From the NCBI GenBank assembly GCA_002729885.1, contig PBUB01000014.1:207081-271080 (forward strand): DNA of 64,000 nucleotides, in the 5' to 3' direction. Below are positions 62,330 through 64,000 of this stretch, one piece after another. How positions within the stretch are numbered: the stretch's first letter is position 1; each line of letters starts with the position of its first letter. The position numbers and the translations under genes were made by a program. This DNA comes from Spirochaetaceae bacterium. GTDB lineage: Bacteria > Spirochaetota > Leptospiria > Leptospirales > Leptonemataceae. The notes beneath the pieces are model-generated. The model was not told the DNA's origin. It did no database searches and saw only the letters and a list, made by a program, of their open reading frames with translations.

Positions 62330-63358
62330 TTAAACAAACCGTTGCTTCATACCGAGCGAACGATTCGTCTTGTCGATCGATTTCTCAGGGTCAGATTCAA
62401 TACCAGTAAGCGCCCTTATGGCATCGATTACCTCAGGAATTACAATTGATTGATTATCGACCAGGTAGGCGTAGTACAACTCATCATCTTCCACTTTGAG
62501 CATATCTTCCCAGATTGCTACCTCGTACATATCGCCATGCGGACGACCCAGGTCCAACATCAGTTCTTTTACTGCATTGTTAGCAGAAAGTTCGTCACTC
62601 ATGTTGATGAAAGCTGTTCGAGTCGAGCCGGAAAACGCAGCCAGGACTTCTTCCTTTGTGACCGGTTTATTCAATTGAACAGTCCAATAGTGCAGATGAC
62701 TCAAGGTTTCCGGTACTTTGACGGCTGCCGTCACGACGTCCAGATCCGGATCGACGCTTCGGGCATCCGGGCCTTGATGGCTGGGAATCTCAGGTTCCGG
62801 TACCAGTGTATTCATAATGCCGTTCTTATGGCTTTCCCACGGATCAGTAGCCCGGCGAAGCAGAGTTCCACGGGCCTTTTTTAGCAAGCCCGCACGCTTT
62901 AGTGCACCGAGTGATCGAACAATGGAAGTAGTATTGCAGGAGACTACACGCGTTGATTCCCTTCCGAGAGCCGATTCGTAGTTGCTTTCCGCGCTAAACG
63001 AATGTCCGGTGGTTTCGTGTTTCTCGCCGCCCTGCACAATGAACTTTACTCCCGCTTTCCTGTATTTTTCCGCGTTCTGGGCACCGAATTTCTTTGGGGC
63101 GCAATCCACGACCACAGCCGCAGCATCTAACAAATCGTTAAGGTCGCCCGCAACTTTGATCCCCTGCTTTATCATTGCCGCACGGCCTTCTTCAGTGTTG
63201 GCAAATACTTCGTACGTATTGGCGGCTGCCTTAATCCTCCAATCCGACGCTACATCACCGATTCCCACCAGTTCCATATCATCCTGCAGGGATATCGCTT
63301 CAGCTACCCGCTTCCCAATAACGCCAAATCCATTTACGGCTATTTTGATTTTTCCCAT
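62330..63358 (-). CDS. gap: Type II (archaeal-type) glyceraldehyde-3-phosphate dehydrogenase
   Basis: A 342-residue enzyme: IKIAVNGFGVIGKRVAEAISLQDDMELVGIGDV at the N-terminus, DCAPKKFGAQNAEKYRKAGVKFIVQGGEKHE, the catalytic VVSCNTTSIVRSLGAL with Cys141, and DVVTAAVKVPETLSHLHYWTVQL. These are the motifs of the phosphorylating GAPDH II found mainly in Archaea and a few bacteria, with dual NAD(P) use, not of the usual bacterial GapA (SCTTN in a different context). It interconverts glyceraldehyde 3-phosphate and 1,3-bisphosphoglycerate. AAAGGA lies eight bases before the ATG. Unlinked to other glycolytic genes here. Confidence 0.92.
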   Translation of the reverse strand: MGKIKIAVNGFGVIGKRVAEAISLQDDMELVGIGDVASDWRIKAAANTYEVFANTEEGRAAMIKQGIKVAGDLNDLLDAAAVVVDCAPKKFGAQNAEKYRKAGVKFIVQGGEKHETTGHSFSAESNYESALGRESTRVVSCNTTSIVRSLGALKRAGLLKKARGTLLRRATDPWESHKNGIMNTLVPEPEIPSHQGPDARSVDPDLDVVTAAVKVPETLSHLHYWTVQLNKPVTKEEVLAAFSGSTRTAFINMSDELSANNAVKELMLDLGRPHGDMYEVAIWEDMLKVEDDELYYAYLVDNQSIVIPEVIDAIRALTGIESDPEKSIDKTNRSLGMKQRFV

Positions 63359-63667
63359 TTTTGCGGTCCTTTATGTCTGTAAGATTTACTCGCGGTCGTT
63401 CAGATAGCCCATTCTTGCCGAAAGCTCAAGGACTTTCCTCCAGTATTCGGCAGGGACAATCAATGTATGTCAAGCTTTCTCCCACATATTCGCCCTGACT
63501 GTTCTTTCATCATAGACAGGAAATCGCCGGCCATACCTGGTCACGGTCCCCGCTATTGGCTTTTTATATTTACTACCCACTCAAAGAGAACCTTGTCGGG
63601 TCTCGATGCATCGCGTAAGATCCAGACCGGTCCCGGGTCTCTAAGTTTCCTTCCGGGACCTCGGCGA
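63359..63667. other. Intergenic region upstream of GAPDH
   Basis: About 310 bases. On the minus strand a TTGACA lies about 110 bases before the GAPDH start, a possible -35 element, but the matching -10 is poor (AATACT at a 20-base spacing). No small gene or hairpin recognised. Confidence 0.35.
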
Positions 63668-64000
63668 TCAACCCTCCTCTGGCTCGATCAACTGGAGACC
63701 TCGCAATGCCAGACTGTCCGTAAGCCGGTCCAGGCGATTTCGCACATCTCGATAGTCAGAGTGGACCCGTGCAAAGCCCCGCTGCATTTCTTCTCGTAGC
63801 TCCGTTCGCAGGCTATCGATTTTTGCATCAAGCCTATTGCCTTGCTCCTCGATCTTTGCATCAAGCCGGTTTTCCTGCTCCTCGATCTTTGCGTCAAGCC
63901 GGTTTCCCTGCTCTTCGATCTTTGCATCAAGCCGGTTTCCCTGCTCTTCGATCTTTGCATCAAGCCGGTTTCCCTGCTCTTCGATCTTTGCATCAAGCCG
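63668..64000 (-). CDS. Coiled-coil protein with 11-residue repeats, C-terminal part
   Basis: Partial gene, open from the right edge to TGA at 63670-63668, 110 residues visible. It starts with five full copies of RLDAKIEEQGN (one has E for G) and a sixth truncated copy RLDAKID, then a heptad-like helix SLRTELREEMQRGFARVHSDYRDVRNRLDRLTDSLALRGLQLIEPEEG. Eleven-residue (hendecad) spacing predicts a long, slightly right-handed coiled coil. The copies are nearly identical at DNA level (33-bp units), so the array expands and contracts easily. N-terminal part and function unknown. Confidence 0.8.
   Translation of the reverse strand, partial: RLDAKIEEQGNRLDAKIEEQGNRLDAKIEEQGNRLDAKIEEQENRLDAKIEEQGNRLDAKIDSLRTELREEMQRGFARVHSDYRDVRNRLDRLTDSLALRGLQLIEPEEG
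63832..64000 (-). repeat. 33-bp tandem repeat array
   Basis: At least five direct 33-bp units plus a partial one, coding for RLDAKIEEQ(G/E)N in the coiled-coil gene. The rightmost three units look identical; older units differ by a few bases. The array continues past the window end. Confidence 0.9.

Noticed and set aside
63688..63996. 102-codon frame of repeated MQRSKSRETGL units at the right edge
   Set aside because: It is the out-of-phase translation of the 33-bp repeats; the other frame gives the coiled-coil RLDAKIEEQGN units and a sensible non-repeat C-terminus.

Overview
The window is ordinary, gene-dense bacterial chromosome of roughly 50% GC on both strands. No rRNA, tRNA, insertion sequence, phage gene or CRISPR array was seen. 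The protein repertoire suggests a Leptospirales-type spirochaete, probably an environmental Leptonema/Turneriella-like lineage. The grounds are many lipoproteins with relaxed lipoboxes, several 7TM receptors fused directly to different outputs (AraC, SpoIIE phosphatase, AAA+ activator), cyclic-nucleotide-patatin proteins, DUF1566-like and P-domain lipoproteins and a class III cyclase. No phylogenetic marker gene is present, so the placement is an inference.

Layout. 1-8.5 kb: start of a quinone-reductase-like gene, an MscS channel, an EamA transporter, a two-cNMP-domain patatin phospholipase, a lipoprotein, a HEAT-like protein and a LysM membrane protein. 8.5-17 kb: monomeric isocitrate dehydrogenase, an ArsR/SRPBCC pair with clear operators, a YtcJ-like amidohydrolase lipoprotein, a GXWXG/DUF4334 protein and a MerR/GyrI regulator. 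17-31.6 kb: a secreted lipase, a membrane AraC regulator, an SGNH hydrolase, a Baeyer-Villiger-type monooxygenase, an outer-membrane barrel, a 7TMR-DISM AraC regulator, a large FN3 surface lipoprotein and an alpha/beta hydrolase. 31.7-40 kb: a membrane HAMP-AAA+ activator, an MFS carrier, a second lipase and a 7TMR-DISM/SpoIIE/TPR phosphatase.

40-47 kb is the metabolic highlight. Two divergent gene sets encode an APH-type kinase, its small DUF6285 partner, an ACAD10/11-type acyl-CoA dehydrogenase, two SDR oxidoreductases and a TetR regulator. These are the parts of the 4-hydroxyacyl-CoA phosphorylation route known from the levulinate (lva) operon of Pseudomonas putida and from mammalian ACAD10/ACAD11. 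With two secreted lipases, a BVMO and several hydrolases nearby, the window fits an organism living on lipids and oxidised fatty acids.

47-58 kb: Asp-box and SMP-30-like lipoproteins, an ECF42-type sigma factor with its YCII partner, an ArsR-rhodanese regulator, a methyltransferase, a membrane adenylate cyclase interrupted by an in-frame TGA, a third membrane AraC regulator, and a P-domain remnant also interrupted by TGA. 58-64 kb: an APC permease, a five-gene operon (DUF2933, DUF5676, patatin, Cys/His membrane protein, lipoprotein) with a G9 homopolymer at a gene junction, an archaeal-type (type II) GAPDH, and the end of a coiled-coil protein built from 33-bp repeats that runs off the window.

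The least expected items are the 4-hydroxyacyl-CoA module, the TGA-split cyclase, the G9 tract, the ArsR promoter with an apparently leaderless start, two perfect 24-bp palindromes and an orphan terminator upstream of the kinase gene.
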